Part shown: in pieces, positions 11,423 to 22,690 of the stretch
Position numbering within the stretch: position 1 is the first letter of the stretch
Layout of the letters: each line of letters starts with the position of its first letter
Source: Inia geoffrensis
Lineage: Eukaryota; Chordata; Mammalia; Artiodactyla; Iniidae
NCBI GenBank assembly: GCA_036417435.1
Contig: CM070912.1
Span: forward strand, 24,664,055 to 24,728,054
Reading direction: 5' to 3'
DNA: 64,000 bases
Made by a program: the position numbers and the translations under genes
The notes under the pieces: model-generated
What the model saw: only the letters and a program-made list of their open reading frames with translations
Told to the model about the DNA's origin: nothing
Databases searched by the model: none

Positions 11423-12029
11423 ACTGTTAGCAAGATAATTTCTGGATTCTTCCCCAAAGCCCTCCTCCAGGCTGTCAGGCGGCCCACTGTTTATTTCCTC
11501 CCTTCCCCACAGACCCCCCCAAAGTCTAGCAACCACTACCCACCTCGACACTGGGCAGAGAGACGGAGGGGGAAGGCCCCTCGGTGCCCAGAGCCCGGGA
11601 GCAGCCTGATAGCCAGGGGCTGCTCCCGGCCTGCGCGACTCGCTTCAGGCTTTGGGGCAGAATGTCTGACCTCAGTTTAATTCAACTGGAAAATAGGGCT
11701 CAGGAATTCTAGACCCTCTGCCAGGCTCTGGGATGAATCCCACCTTATTTTCTAAAATCCTTCAGACTCAGAAAACATTGTGTTCTGCAGAAAGCACGAC
11801 TTGCGAGGGCCTCCCAGACATGTTGTCGCCCTGCCAAGCTCACGGTCAAGAACTTTTGATACTTGGCAGGGGCTTATAAGCCATTAAGACCACCACTAAT
11901 ATTCTTCCCCTGAGAAGCTTGAGGCTATATCTTCAGGAACAACTTCCCACATCCCGGGGAGAAGGAAAGAGACGTTATCCAACACCCTTGGGAAAGACTT
12001 TCAGGTTCTGGCATCAGCCCCATCAGTGG
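11423..12029. other. Intron sequence without recognised feature
   Basis: Mixed unique sequence, GC-rich near 11550-11660. Nothing is recognised. Confidence 0.4.
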
Positions 12030-12235
12030 TTGAGCACTAGTTCTGCTGTTTAAACAAGGATGACCTTCCACGCAAACCACTTTTTCTCTCTGAGCCTCAG
12101 TTTTCTCTCTCTGAGCCTCATTCTCCATCTGTAAAATGGGAGAGTAATGGCATCTACACCCTAGGGCTGTGGTTAGGAGTAAATAAAATGGCACGTGTGA
12201 AAACACTCAGGTACCACCTTGTTTGGTACCTCACA
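12030..12235 (+). repeat. MIR SINE with small internal duplication
   Basis: Forward MIR core 'ccatctgtaaaatgggagag' and the 3' 'aaataaaatggcacgtg'. The block 'tttctctctgagcctca' occurs twice in tandem at about 12083-12121. Confidence 0.8.
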
Positions 12236-12439
12236 GACACCATGGCCTCTTAACTCTAAGACCCCATTGCTTCTGAGATGCATCATTGATTTGATAACTG
12301 TTTTAGGGCAACAGGCTGTGTTAGGAAACATAAAGGAAATACATCAATTGTAAAATTCATCCCAGATGTTAGAAATTCTATTTATTTATAATATAAAAAT
12401 ATGCATCTTAAAATGAGGTCAATTATTATTATTACAATC

Positions 12440-12545
12440 ACTATATTAATTTTAGGTGAGAAAGCAGGTACAGAGAGGATACATGACTGACTGAAGGGCA
12501 CACAGACATTCAGGGCTGGAACAGGATCCAGTCCCCACATCTCTC
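12440..12545 (-). repeat. MIR SINE fragment
   Basis: Reverse MIR: 'gcaggtacagagaggataca', 'ctgactgaagggcacacaga' and 'ggctggaacaggatccagt'. Confidence 0.6.
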
Positions 12546-12994
12546 TGGAGGGAGGAAGGAGAGAAACAGCTGAGTCAGCCAGGCCACCCTTCCTCTCTTG
12601 CAGTTCTTCCTCCTCCTCTTCCTACAACGATGAAAAGCAATAGAACAGTTCCTCTGAGCCTGGAGAGCCCAACCTCCTCTCCCCAGGATGAGGCCAAGTC
12701 TGTGGCTCTCCTCCGAGCTCTCCAGCTGCATCTGCATGGGGCCAGCTGACCATGGCAATGGAGGGAGGGCCACATCTGCAGCCCCATCCCGGGTGAAGAC
12801 TCTGCAGCGGCCAGCCTCTCACTCGCCCCATCTGTGGGCCTGGAGAACGGGAGACCCTGAAGAGGGCAGAAGCAGACGGAGGCCTGCCACACCTGCAGGC
12901 TAGAGGGAAGGGGCGGGGCCAGAGCTGGCAGAGGGGACCTCCCCTGGTCCACCTCGGTCCAGCCAATTCTCAATCACATGAGGAGGACTTAGCA
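12546..12994. other. Intron sequence without recognised feature
   Basis: GC-rich unique sequence with overlapping frames of 70-130 codons. No domain or splice structure supports a gene. Confidence 0.4.
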
Positions 12995-13245
12995 TTAGAT
13001 AACATGGTGGTTAAGGACATGGGCTCCATGCCAGTCTGCCTGGGTGAAAATGCAGATCTGCCTCTTACCAGCTGTGCAATCTCGGGGGAGTCACTTAACC
13101 TCTCTGTGTCCTACTTCCTCAGTCCACAAAACAGTAACTTCCACAATCCTCACATCCCAGGGCGTTGGAAGTATTAAAAGTTAAAATGCTTGGCATGTGG
13201 TAACTGCTTAATAAATGTTACCCACTATTATTCATTATTGTTATT
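12995..13245 (+). repeat. MIR SINE, near full length
   Basis: Forward MIR from 'aacatggtggttaaggacat', 'gccagtctgcctgggtgaaa', 'ttaccagctgtgcaatctcg' and 'cacttaacctctctgtgtcc' to 'gcttaataaatgttacccac'. Confidence 0.9.
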
Positions 13246-13275
13246 ATTATTTAATTATTATTATTAGGTATCATC
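13225..13275 (+). repeat. (TTA)n low-complexity tail
   Basis: A TTA/ATT-rich stretch follows the MIR 3' end, as is common for MIR tails. Confidence 0.6.
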
Positions 13276-13514
13276 ATCAACATCTTCATCCACAGGTCTC
13301 TGCATCAGGTACTAAACACACGAAGTAAATCTTAAGGTGCTGTCAATGTGGTTGGGGAGCCAATGAGAAACCATGGAAAAACACATGATTCAAATTCTAG
13401 CAAAATCTTTGACCTCTGGATGTTAAAATGTCATTTGAAAGCAGGGCTCTATAGCTCTTTCAGAGCATGTCATCATCTGATCTTTCACGCAATTTCTGAA
13501 GGAAACAAAAAAAA

Positions 13515-13610
13515 AACACTTACTGGGCAACTACTGTGTGCCATTCACTGTTCTAGCACTGGGGATGCCCTGACGGAGGCAGTGGGCCAGAGACCAGCCG
13601 AGACAGTGAT
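13515..13610 (+). repeat. L2 LINE fragment
   Basis: Contains 'aactactgtgtgccattcac', 'tgttctagcactggggatgc' and 'gacggaggcagtgggccaga', an L2 mid-3' motif. Confidence 0.6.
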
Positions 13611-14604
13611 GGGGACTCCCAATACGGTCTTAAGACACTGGAGTTTATCATCAAGCAGAAGGATGTGGATGTCGGGGGGTATAAGACCCTTTTCTGCACA
13701 CGAGCCACACCAGACCAGCCAACTATACACGGGGTAGGTGGGTAAGGCTCCCCGTAACTTCCCCTGCTGGGGGCAGGTCATAGCTGGAAGAAGACAGACA
13801 TGCAACCAGGGCACAGGAAACCACAAAAGACCTAAAAGCGGGGAGCATAACAGACTTGGAAATCTCTTAGCGCAGTTGAAGACAGGGAGGCAGAGGCCCT
13901 GAGAGGACCACACCAAAGCCATGCCAAGTGAGATGCAGAACAAGGACTGGTCCCCAGGTGTCTGACTCCTGGAAGAATAGGTCCACTTTGTGAACTGCAT
14001 AAGCAACCCGGGGAGCACAGCACAGTGCCTGCCACAGCCAGACACAGCTGCCAGGCCCAGGCCAGCAGGCCCCTCTCTGCCACTTCTCTGGGCTGATGCT
14101 ACCAGGCTAGGGTTGGTGCAGCATGCCAATATCAAACAAACTCCCTGAGAATGGGACGCAGGACAGGTGAGTTTTGATATGGAGAGGAACGCAGAGAAAA
14201 GTTCCGAGTTGGAGACATCATGCTGGAGGAGCAGGCGGGGATGTGAGAGGCCCCTGCAAAGGCAGGAGTATTTCCTGTTGGCGACAGAGTGGCAATAAAG
14301 ACAGAGAAGCTCTGAAAAAACCACTGGAGACAATGGTTTTGGACAACAAACAGTAAACTTTTTCATCTGTTCGAGGGCCACCTCCAAATCACATGTCTAA
14401 ACCAGTCAACATTTTTAGGTTGTAGGAAAACGGGGCTGATGAATACACTGACAGGGCTGCGGGGACCCTTACATAAGAGAACGCTGCACAGTGGCCCAGA
14501 GGCCCCTTCAGGCCCTGCCTCCTGTCTCTCCCCAGCTGACGTTTATGCCCTTGCTCATGAAGGTCACACTCTGTCCCCGTCTTCCCCCAGTCTGTGCCTG
14601 ACTG
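13611..14604. other. Intron sequence, possibly degraded L2
   Basis: The segment at about 14170-14300 ('gaggcccctgcaaaggcagg') resembles internal L2 ('caaaggccctgaggc'). The rest is unrecognised. An 843-nt minus-strand open frame crosses it (see rejected items). Confidence 0.4.
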
Positions 14605-14800
14605 CCTTCTATTTGTTTCACCCTAAATGTCACCTTGCTGGAAAAGTCTGCCCCGACGACCCCTCCATTACTCACTGTCCCCGCACCAGGACATGAGCTA
14701 CAAACAGGCTGGGATCCTGTTTTGTCCAAAGCTCCCAGCACACGCCTCGCACACAGTAGGTCCCTGGTAATACTGTGAACGAATGAATGAATAAGTGTCT
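14605..14800 (+). repeat. L2 LINE 3' end
   Basis: Shows 'aaatgtcaccttgctggaaa', 'gacatgagctacaaacaggc', 'gcctcgcacacagtaggtcc' and the 'gaacgaatgaatgaataa' terminus. Confidence 0.75.
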
Positions 14801-15589
14801 GTGAATGTTCTGGGTAAATCTAGACAGCAATACATGCATGTAAAATGTCTAGCACATGACACACCATAGATCCTCAATGGACGCTGCTTGGAGGACATTA
14901 AAACCGATCCCCAGCCCACAAGGTTGGCTTCCCATTCCTCCCGGAGAGTAGTCCTATGCTTAGCGAGACAGAAGCCTTTGCCCGGCTCCCAAGGTCCACT
15001 CTCAAGTCCCCACCCAACCCCAATAGGTAACTCCAGGACAAGGAGAATGCTGGCTTTACAAGACCCAGGAAGGCATCAGACCTGGGGGTAAATCTCTCCC
15101 GGAACCTGCGGGAGTGTCAATATATTCTACAAAATAACAAAATGCCCTGCCAGTCTTATTGTTCTTAAAGGCAAGAGGGAGTTGGTCAAAAGAAAAAAAG
15201 CGCAGGAGGCTGGCTCTGCCTTGATGTGGACAGGCTAAGCAATAACTTCCCCTAACCCACCCAGCCCAAATAACATGAGAGTTCAGGGACTCTTCCTGCT
15301 ATCCACTGCTTCCTTTACTCAGCAGCCACAACAGAAGCATTGAGCAAATGTTGGGAGTTAGTAACACACATCCCATTCACAGATTCTAACCCTAGGAGGA
15401 ACTAGATCAATATCGCGTGCTTAATCATTAGAGGATCTTGTAGAACAACTGCTACCATGTTTGTGTCATGTTTCATGAATTTCTGCTTTTATTTCTATTT
15501 AGCCCCTTTCCTACATTCTTTCAGGTTGTTCACAATGATTTTTTAAAAATAAAAATTGGAGTCTTAATCATTTTCATCTTCTGTATTTA
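14801..15589. other. Intron sequence without recognised gene
   Basis: A short MIR/L2-like end ('gtctagcacatgacacacca') lies near 14848. Otherwise nothing is recognised. Confidence 0.4.
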
Positions 15590-15935
15590 ATGTCCAAAGC
15601 TAAAGTGCTTTTATAATAGGCTATTAATTTTCCTCTGGGCACAGTTTTAGTCTCATCCCATGGGTTTTGATATGAGGTATTCTCATTCTCATTCATCACC
15701 CTATAATATGAAATTCTAAGTTTGATTTCTCCTTTGATTTAAGAGTTACTTACAAGAGTTTTGTTGGTTTGTTTAAATTTTCTAATGATAGCCTTTTAGA
15801 GGCTAATTTTTAATATATCTTATTGTTTTATAAATGAGGCTTGGACAATTTCTACTTTTGAAATCTATTATGTTTCTTTTGAGACAAATTAATTATCTAT
15901 TTTAATTAGGGCATCTTAGAACATCTAGAAAATAG
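15590..15935 (-). repeat. Ancient L1M ORF2 fragment
   Basis: In reverse it matches old L1 ORF2 noncoding-strand text: 'tttagtctcatcccatgggt', 'tttgatatgaggtattctca' and 'tttgatttaagagttactta'. It is heavily decayed. Confidence 0.6.
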
Positions 15936-15966
15936 TCTTTAAAAAGAAAAGGCCATCTCCTAGAAG

Positions 15967-16000
<34 letters not shown>

Positions 16001-16014
16001 ACACACACACACAC
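15967..16014 (+). repeat. (AC)n microsatellite
   Basis: About 24 AC units with one interruption ('acacatacac'). Confidence 0.95.
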
Positions 16015-17264
16015 CCTTTTGTAAAGAATTTCATATAATGTTTAACAAAGAAAGTTTTATCTTTTCAAAAGTAAATATCCAAACAAAGAAAGTAAACAAC
16101 CTATTAAGGAGGGGGAGGAGCTACCAGAATCTAAGGATTAAATTTCTCTGATCTAGTTCCATACCTAGGAATTATTACCCACAATGGCATTGCTCTGTAG
16201 CCCCATTTTAAAGACTATAAAACTGAGGCTGCCTGAGACTGAGTCAGCTACACTACTACATTTTAGCTGAGACTAGGTTTCAATTCCATTATCCCCTTCA
16301 CCACAGAATCCAACTGTCTTCCAAAAGAAATACTAAAATATCCTCTGAACATCTTCTCTTGTGACATTCCTAAGGTTGTTAACTGCGCAAGGCGCAACCA
16401 GAAGGCAAGATTAAAACAAACAGGACTTTATCCCTGGTCAAGTGTGCTGGCTAGAAAAAGGAAGCCGATACGACTCTTTGAAGAGCTCCAGAAAGAATAT
16501 TAAGCCATTTGCAGGCAGTGCCAAGCAAACCTGAAAGACCGGTGGATCCCAGGGAATCCTGACATTCTTCTCCCAACCCTGTCAGTCTTTGCCTGCAAAA
16601 GTGGGACAGCAAATGGGAAAGGACCAGCGTTGCAGGAACTGACACAGGACCGACGCTGCTAAACAATACTGACAACGCACAGGAAGACAGCTCCTTAGGG
16701 GGAAATCTCTGAGCTCCATTGCTGTGGCCACATACAATGTCTGCAGTCCCCGAAGGGACATTTCAGCACACTGTTTCAATGCCAAATGACACATGCTACT
16801 GTAGGCTAGAGATCTTATTGGGGATGTAGAGCTGTATTCATCTGCTTCCCAGCAAGAAAAGCAGGACAGCTAGAGATAAACAGAAGTCAATCAAAGCAGA
16901 AAGCGACATCGGAAACTCACCTAATTCTGCCAGACCTGTTTTGCCACATAAAGATAAGAGGTCTTTGGACAATATGGCTTCGGTATAAGAAATTCAGTGA
17001 TGGCACCATTCCCAAAAGCAACTAAAGCAGTTAATATCAGGCATGTTCCCAACATCCTTGAAGGTACTGAGATGGAAGAACAGTAATCCATTAATGAATT
17101 GAGGGTCTACGGATGCTCTATTTTGCAAGACTAATTACTTTATTGAAAGTAAACCTTGTTCCAGAGTTTCAACACATGAGAATATCACCGAGCCTTACTC
17201 CATAGTAGGGAAAGTAAGACTTCCAAATTTAAATACACTTGTGAAATCAACCCATTTAAAAAAC
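16015..17264. other. Intron sequence without recognised gene or repeat
   Basis: About 1.2 kb of unique-looking sequence. A faint MIR(-)-like patch near 16200-16280 ('aaagactataaaactgaggc') is too weak to call with confidence. Confidence 0.4.
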
Positions 17265-18065
17265 AAAACAAAACAAAACAGAGCAGTGAAATCAATTCTT
17301 CTCCTACATATATACCCAATAGGAATGCTTATGAACATTTTTTTTACCAAAAGACCTGCACAAGAATGTTCATAGCAGTGCTCTTTGTAATGGCCAAAAC
17401 CTGGGATCCTTCCAAGAAACATAACAGCTATGTAAATTGTGGTGTGTTCCACAATGAAATACTATAGAGCCATGTAAACGGACAATTACAAATACATGAA
17501 ACAATACAGATACGGAGTCAGCAAACTTCTTTGTAAAGGGCCAGATATAAATCTTTTGGTCTTTGTGGGCCACATGCCTTTGTTGAGTCCACTCAACTCT
17601 GTCATTAGGGGGCAAAAGCAGCCATTGTTGGTATGTAAGCAAATGGACGTGGCCAGATTCCAATAAAGCTTTATTGATACATGCTGACATTTAAATTTCA
17701 GTGCTTTTCTCATGTCACAAAATATCCTTCTTTTGGTTTTCTTCCCAACCATGTATTTCAAAATATGAAATCCATTCTTAGCTCATGAGCCATACAGAAA
17801 CAGACAATGGGCTAGATTTGGCCTGTGGGCTGTAGTCTGCCAACCACTGATGTGATCTCATATAACCTAATCACAAGTGATGTTCGGCAAAACAAACTGG
17901 GCACAGGGCAGTATGAACCACATGATTCCATTTCTAAAAAGGCCAAAGTAATCTATGGGACCAGAAGTCATGATAAAGGTTACCCTTGGAGACACAGGGA
18001 TTAGAAGTGGGAATAAGGATCCTACGGAGGAGGGAGCCGTAACTTATGTTGGATCTGAGTCCTCA
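17265..18065 (+). repeat. Ancient L1M 3' part of ORF2, split by a hAT element
   Basis: The left half (to about 17514) has 'gcacaagaatgttcatagca' and 'ttgtaatggccaaaacctgg'. The right half (from about 17850) has 'acatgattccatttctaaa' and 'aatctatgggaccagaagtc'. Together they give the ordinary L1 order, interrupted only by the hAT at 17515-17849. Confidence 0.7.
17515..17849 (-). mobile_element. hAT-type nonautonomous DNA transposon, longer form
   Basis: Begins 'gagtcagcaaacttctttg' with 'taaagggccagatataaatc' and ends 'ctgtagtctgccaaccactg'. It carries 'ttccaataaagctttattg' and is inverted relative to the copy at 9940-10165. It contains extra central sequence that copy 1 lacks. Confidence 0.75.
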
Positions 18066-19044
18066 TCATTCAAGCATGGCCACTTGGTTGAGCTGCACAT
18101 TCATGATTTCTGCCCTTTTCTGTACGTATGTTCTGCTTCAAGTGAAATTTAGCAAGTGGTTAAAATCGGCTTCAAAAATAGACTTGTAAAGAGAATCACA
18201 GCCTTCCAATTAAATTAGCTACAAATCCATCACTATGGCCAGGTATCAGCCAATGCTCAAGCATTTACTTATTAAAGGTAGATTTAAATCACTTTTCCTC
18301 TAGCTGTTTTTGCATTTGCTTCCAGGGCGAGGTGCATTTCATGAGTTAAAGGATGGTGAGCCCATAGATCTCAATCAGGTTGTTTTTGTCCATGCTGGTA
18401 GGAAGCAATGGTGTTCGCCCGATGACCAGCTCCTCCTCGCGCAGAGATCTACCATCGATACTGTGAACATAAACAGCATCTGGCAAAACATGTGGCCTTC
18501 AACCTGCAGCAGCACCTGTGCTGGACCCACACAAAGGAGAAAGGCCAGGCCTGGTTTCCATTTGATTCCGAGAGAATACACAGTTAATTATTTTTCCTCA
18601 CAGTCAGCAGCTGAGCCTCACCGAAATCTGCGCTTGTAATTATCACTGTAATTATTATTTTAATACAAATCAGCAACTTATCAAAATATTACCCTGTAGA
18701 TACTAGCTCGCTGCTGCAAGGATGGAGGGTGGAGGCCACAACCCCTGCCCTGCTCTGTGTGCGTGTGAGGATGGTGGGGATCCTGGTGAGGGTCCTTCTG
18801 CCACAGCCAGACTGCTAGCTTCACCAGTGCCCAAGTCCCACCGTCATTTTCATGCCTGTCCTCTCTTTAGAGATAGTGAGTCATGATCTGCATTTTCCAT
18901 CATGGTTTGACCTTGATGGGTCTCACTGGTTCCATCCATGCAATGGGCAAACAGTGCCACCCTTTTGCAAAGTCAATGTGAAGAATTCCTAACCAGAATT
19001 GCTTTGTTAAAACATTCTGTGCAGCACAAGTGATCTTACACACA
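18066..19044. other. Intron sequence, possible conserved noncoding element
   Basis: No repeat is recognised. About 18310-18700 is non-repetitive and has clustered homeodomain-like TAATTA/TAATTAT cores near 18578-18665. That is only suggestive of regulatory sequence. Confidence 0.3.
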
Positions 19045-19255
19045 GGCTCCCCAGCCACACTGCCTGAGTTCAAATTCCAAGTCTACTGTCTGTGACTTCG
19101 GGCAATTCCTTATTCTATGCCTCAATTTCTTCATCTGTGAATGGGAATAATATCATAAGGTTGTTATAATGATTAAATGAGATAGTCCATGAGATGCTGC
19201 TTAGCACAGTGCCTGGCACATAGCATTTCATAGATAATAGCTATTATTATTATTT
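19045..19255 (+). repeat. MIR SINE
   Basis: Forward MIR: 'cactgcctgagttcaaattc', 'tcaatttcttcatctgtgaa', 'cataaggttgttataatgat' and 'cagtgcctggcacatagcat'. Confidence 0.9.
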
Positions 19256-21404
19256 TGAAAGTTGTAAACTAAAATCCTAACCGTGGTCCTGCAAGAAACA
19301 CAAATAAGCCAAGTACACAAGTGGGCTCCGTAGAAAACTGGAAAGAGGGGTTCCATGTAGGGGGGCAACCACATCTTCCCCCGCTCCCTCAAATTATTAC
19401 CTCTTTGGGAATAAAGCCCAGAATTTCAAATTTTTTCCTAGGAACGCCAAACAATTTTTATTTGAAATCACTGATTTTAAAATGCTGGCCAATAATTTAA
19501 TTTTTAAAAATAACCGAAAATACCAAACCAAGGAGAATAAGAAAGCCAGCTCTATGCTGCCCAGATCCAACCCACAGAGGGCCCAGCTCCCTTCATCGGT
19601 ACTTCACAGCGTCCACTTTTATTGGGGGTTTAATACCACCTGCTCACTCCAAAAAAAGAGTTCGTTTGCTCCACATGATTTTTTCTTTTTCTTTAGCCCT
19701 AACAGAAAGCCAAACAGCAGGCAGCCTCTGTCCTAAGAGGAGTTAATGACCAAGTCCACGCCCATTTGCAAACAGACCAGTTTTTCTCCTAAGAGCTTCC
19801 CTGAGGTCATCTCCACCCTGTTCTCTGTCATCACCTCCTCTTCTAAAGAAGAGGGAATCAGATGTAACAATTCAAAAACTATTCCTCAGTAGGACTACGA
19901 GAGAGGGCAGGTAATGGGGGCATTTTACATGGGGAATGGGATCTTCTGTAATGCCTGATGACAAGCAAACAGGGTTCTCTGTTTGTGTCTTTTATAATAG
20001 CTGCCCCTTCTGAGCTGGGGATAAAAGAGAGAGAGGAAGAGAGACAATGAATAGGCTTTTATTTCAAAGAGAACATCTGCAAAGCATGGTCCTACATTAA
20101 AAAATAAATAGAAAACAGCCACCAGTCTGGGAGGAAAAGAAAAGATTCCCCATTACATCTCTAATTAATAAAGCACCATTTCACAAGGAAAGAAGAAAAA
20201 AAGAGAACAACTTTTCCACATCCCCAAAGAAAGGATGCTTAATGACGTAACCACTGTTCTACTCGATCCATCTAATCTGGTTTTTAATGCTCTCAACTAA
20301 TGTATACATTAGCTCTCCATTACGAAAAACATTTGTTTATTTTATTAACGTGAGTCTGGTTGAGTGCTAAGACTTTGGGAAATTACCATGCCATTCTTGG
20401 GCTCTCTTTTTATTGCTTCTCCTCTTGCTCTTTATAAAATGATTAGTCATCTCCACTGCCCTTTTGAAATGCTGTTCCAGTTGTACTGTGGTTCTGTTAT
20501 CCTGGTTCTCAAGACAGAGTCTAGGTTCACGGTTAAGTTAATGTAGTCATTATGGGCCCATTTGGGGACCCATTCATCACAGCTAATTCATGTCCAACAC
20601 ACGGGGGGCTCGAGCACAAAGAGTCAATGTGAAGTGGAAGCTCAGCGTGAAGCCAAGAGATGCACAGCAAGGGTCCAGACCCTAGTCCAGAAGATGGGCT
20701 TGGGAAGGCCCACAGCTATAGAAGCAATGCAGAGAGCGACCCAGACCCTCAGAGAGGGCCCACGACGGGGATGTCCACTCAAACAGGCCCAGAGCACAGT
20801 TCCTCCTAATGTCTAACTGAAATCCTTTCCACTTGGACTTGAGAACAAAACAGCACAGCTGTTTACCAGAAGCACAGGGTATCTTCAAACTGGTTAAGCC
20901 AACAGTTTACCAAACCTTGGTCATTCCATTGCCCCCCTGTCAGTCATACATCTAAACCGAGGTCAGGACTAGCATTAGAATGAGAGTTTTAGATACTACA
21001 ATTTATGCATTTTCATTATGTTAACTAACTTCTTTTTACATAAATGCCCCTTCACCTGCATGCTAAGCAGTAACAGCCCTGACGCCGGTCAATTTTGACT
21101 GACTGGTTATATTCACCTATTTCCCCTAATAAACATTTAAAGATATATACAGCTATGACAAGTGCTGAAAAATGTTCACCCAAGAAGCAATGGATGGGTG
21201 TGTTTGGGAGGCCACAGATGCCCTGTTTCTTGGTCTGGGTATGGGTTACTTGGGTGTGTTCAATTCGTGAAAATTCATCAAATTATACATTTAGAATAAT
21301 GTGCACTTTTGTGTATATATTTTGGTTAAAAAAACATTTAAAAATATAGGTAAAAGTTAGGAAATAAATAAATTTTGCACAGGTATGAATAGGAACTCTT
21401 TATT
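19256..21404. other. Intron sequence without recognised gene or repeat
   Basis: About 2.1 kb that looks unique and fairly AT-rich. Nothing is called. Open frames are short and unsupported. Confidence 0.4.
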
Positions 21405-21417
21405 AAAAGCTGCTACA

Positions 21418-21725
21418 GGGGCTTCCCTGGTGGCGCAGTGGTTGAGAATCCGCCTACCAGTGCAGGGGACACGGGTTCGAGCCCTGGTCTGGGAAGACCC
21501 CAAATGCCGCGGAGCAACTGGGCCCGTGAGCCATGGCCGCTGAGCCTGCGCGTCCGGAGCCTGTGCTCCGCAACAAGTGAGGTCGCGATAGTGAGAGGCC
21601 CGCGTACCGTGATGAAGACTGGCCCCCGCTCGCCGCAACTTGAGAAAGCTCTCGCACAGAAATGAAGACCCAACACAGCAAAAATAAATAAACTCCTACC
21701 CCCAACATCTTCTTTAAAAAAAAAA
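21418..21725 (+). mobile_element. CHR-type tRNA-derived SINE, long form
   Basis: Head 'ggggcttccctggtggcgca' with a B-box-like 'gggttcgagccc'. The body includes 'gtgagaggcccgcgtacc'. It then has a CHR-1-like tail ('cgctcgccgcaacttgagaa', 'gaagacccaacacagc') and poly-A. It is flanked by the 13-bp TSD 'aaaagctgctaca' at 21405-21417 and 21726-21738. Confidence 0.92.
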
Positions 21726-21738
21726 AAAAGCTGCTACA

Positions 21739-22000
21739 ATAGACGCTGTTTACCCACGTAGCACCTTCAATCACTGGTGTTATCAGAATCCACGTGCATA
21801 TCACACTTGAGATTCCCAGGGTCAGTCTGGAGCTACTCTGGCAAAAGATGTCCATCCAGAATAAGTCCTCAAGCAAAAATAGGTAACATTAATCCACCCC
21901 ATCGTAAATAAATCTTCACCCACAGCCTCTTGTCTTCTCTCAGCACCTCAACTGGAGGTCACTGCATTTGGAACAATTTGATAATTTTAAAAGTTTGTTT
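21739..22000. other. Intron spacer between two SINEs
   Basis: Unique-looking sequence with no recognised feature. Confidence 0.5.
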
Positions 22001-22192
22001 GGGGCTTCCCTGGTGGCGCAGTGGTTGAGAATCCGCCTGCCGATGCGGGGGCACGGGTTCGTGCCCCGGTCTGGGAAGATCCCAAATGCCGCGGAGCGGT
22101 TGGGCCCGTGAGCAATGGCCGCTGAGCCTGCCCGTCTGGAGCCTGTGCTCCGCAGTGGGAGAGGCCACAACAGTGAGAGGCCCGCGTACCAC

Positions 22193-22221
<29 letters not shown>
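22001..22221 (+). mobile_element. CHR-2-type SINE
   Basis: Full SINE from 'ggggcttccctggtggcgca' to 'gagaggcccgcgtaccac' and a poly-A of about 28. It is flanked by the apparent TSD 'ttgtttgggg' (about 21995-22004 and 22228-22237). Confidence 0.92.
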
Positions 22222-22225
<4 letters not shown>

Positions 22226-22237
22226 CTTGTTTGGGGG

Positions 22238-22345
22238 TCATCCTGCCTCCTGACCATAAACCCCATGAGGGCAGGCACAGCCGACCTTCCCCCATACTTT
22301 ATAGTACAGTGCCTGGTACACAAACACTCAAACACTACCTGTTAA
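22238..22345 (+). repeat. L2 LINE 3' end
   Basis: Contains 'ataaaccccatgagggcagg' and 'tagtacagtgcctggtacac', the L2 terminal motif. The SINE sits just 5' of it. Confidence 0.75.
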
Positions 22346-22534
22346 AATAATGGGCAGATGTGGGTGGGAAACCTCCGGTGGATCTCACCCATTCATTCTC
22401 TCCTCGTCCCCCAGGGGTTACAAGGCGATGGGAGGGGAGCACTGCCAACTGGCCTGACTGCTCCCACATTCTTCTGCTCCAAGAACAAAGACGGAAGCCC
22501 TGTCTTATACTCATGCAGGGTTTCTGAGCCTCCA

Positions 22535-22690
22535 AATGCTTTCTCACCTGTTTATCGAATTACATCCTCACAAGCCAGTGAGGGGGTGGAGTGAGTTTAT
22601 TAGCATCAACTGGCAGAAATGCCAGAAAGACTCAGAGGTGAAAGTCAGGGTTTGTCCCTTGACAGAGTCGGGACCTGAGCCAAGATGCTC
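22535..22690 (-). repeat. MIR SINE, degraded
   Basis: Reverse MIR-like order: 'cgaattacatcctcacaagc' and 'gactcagaggtgaaagtcag', ending 'gtcgggacctgagccaag'. Confidence 0.45.

Noticed and set aside
13545..14387. 280-codon minus-strand open frame
   Set aside because: It is the longest frame outside XYLT1/L1, but it overlaps an L2 fragment (13515-13610), is Cys/Leu/Ser-rich without any domain I recognise, and has no plausible splice or promoter context.
15967..16014. Regularly spaced short repeats (CRISPR-like)
   Set aside because: A simple (AC)n microsatellite with no spacers. The genome is a mammal.
21418..21480. tRNA gene (A/B box-like sequence)
   Set aside because: The promoter boxes belong to tRNA-derived SINEs. 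There is no cloverleaf or anticodon stem, and TSDs and poly-A mark them as retroposons.
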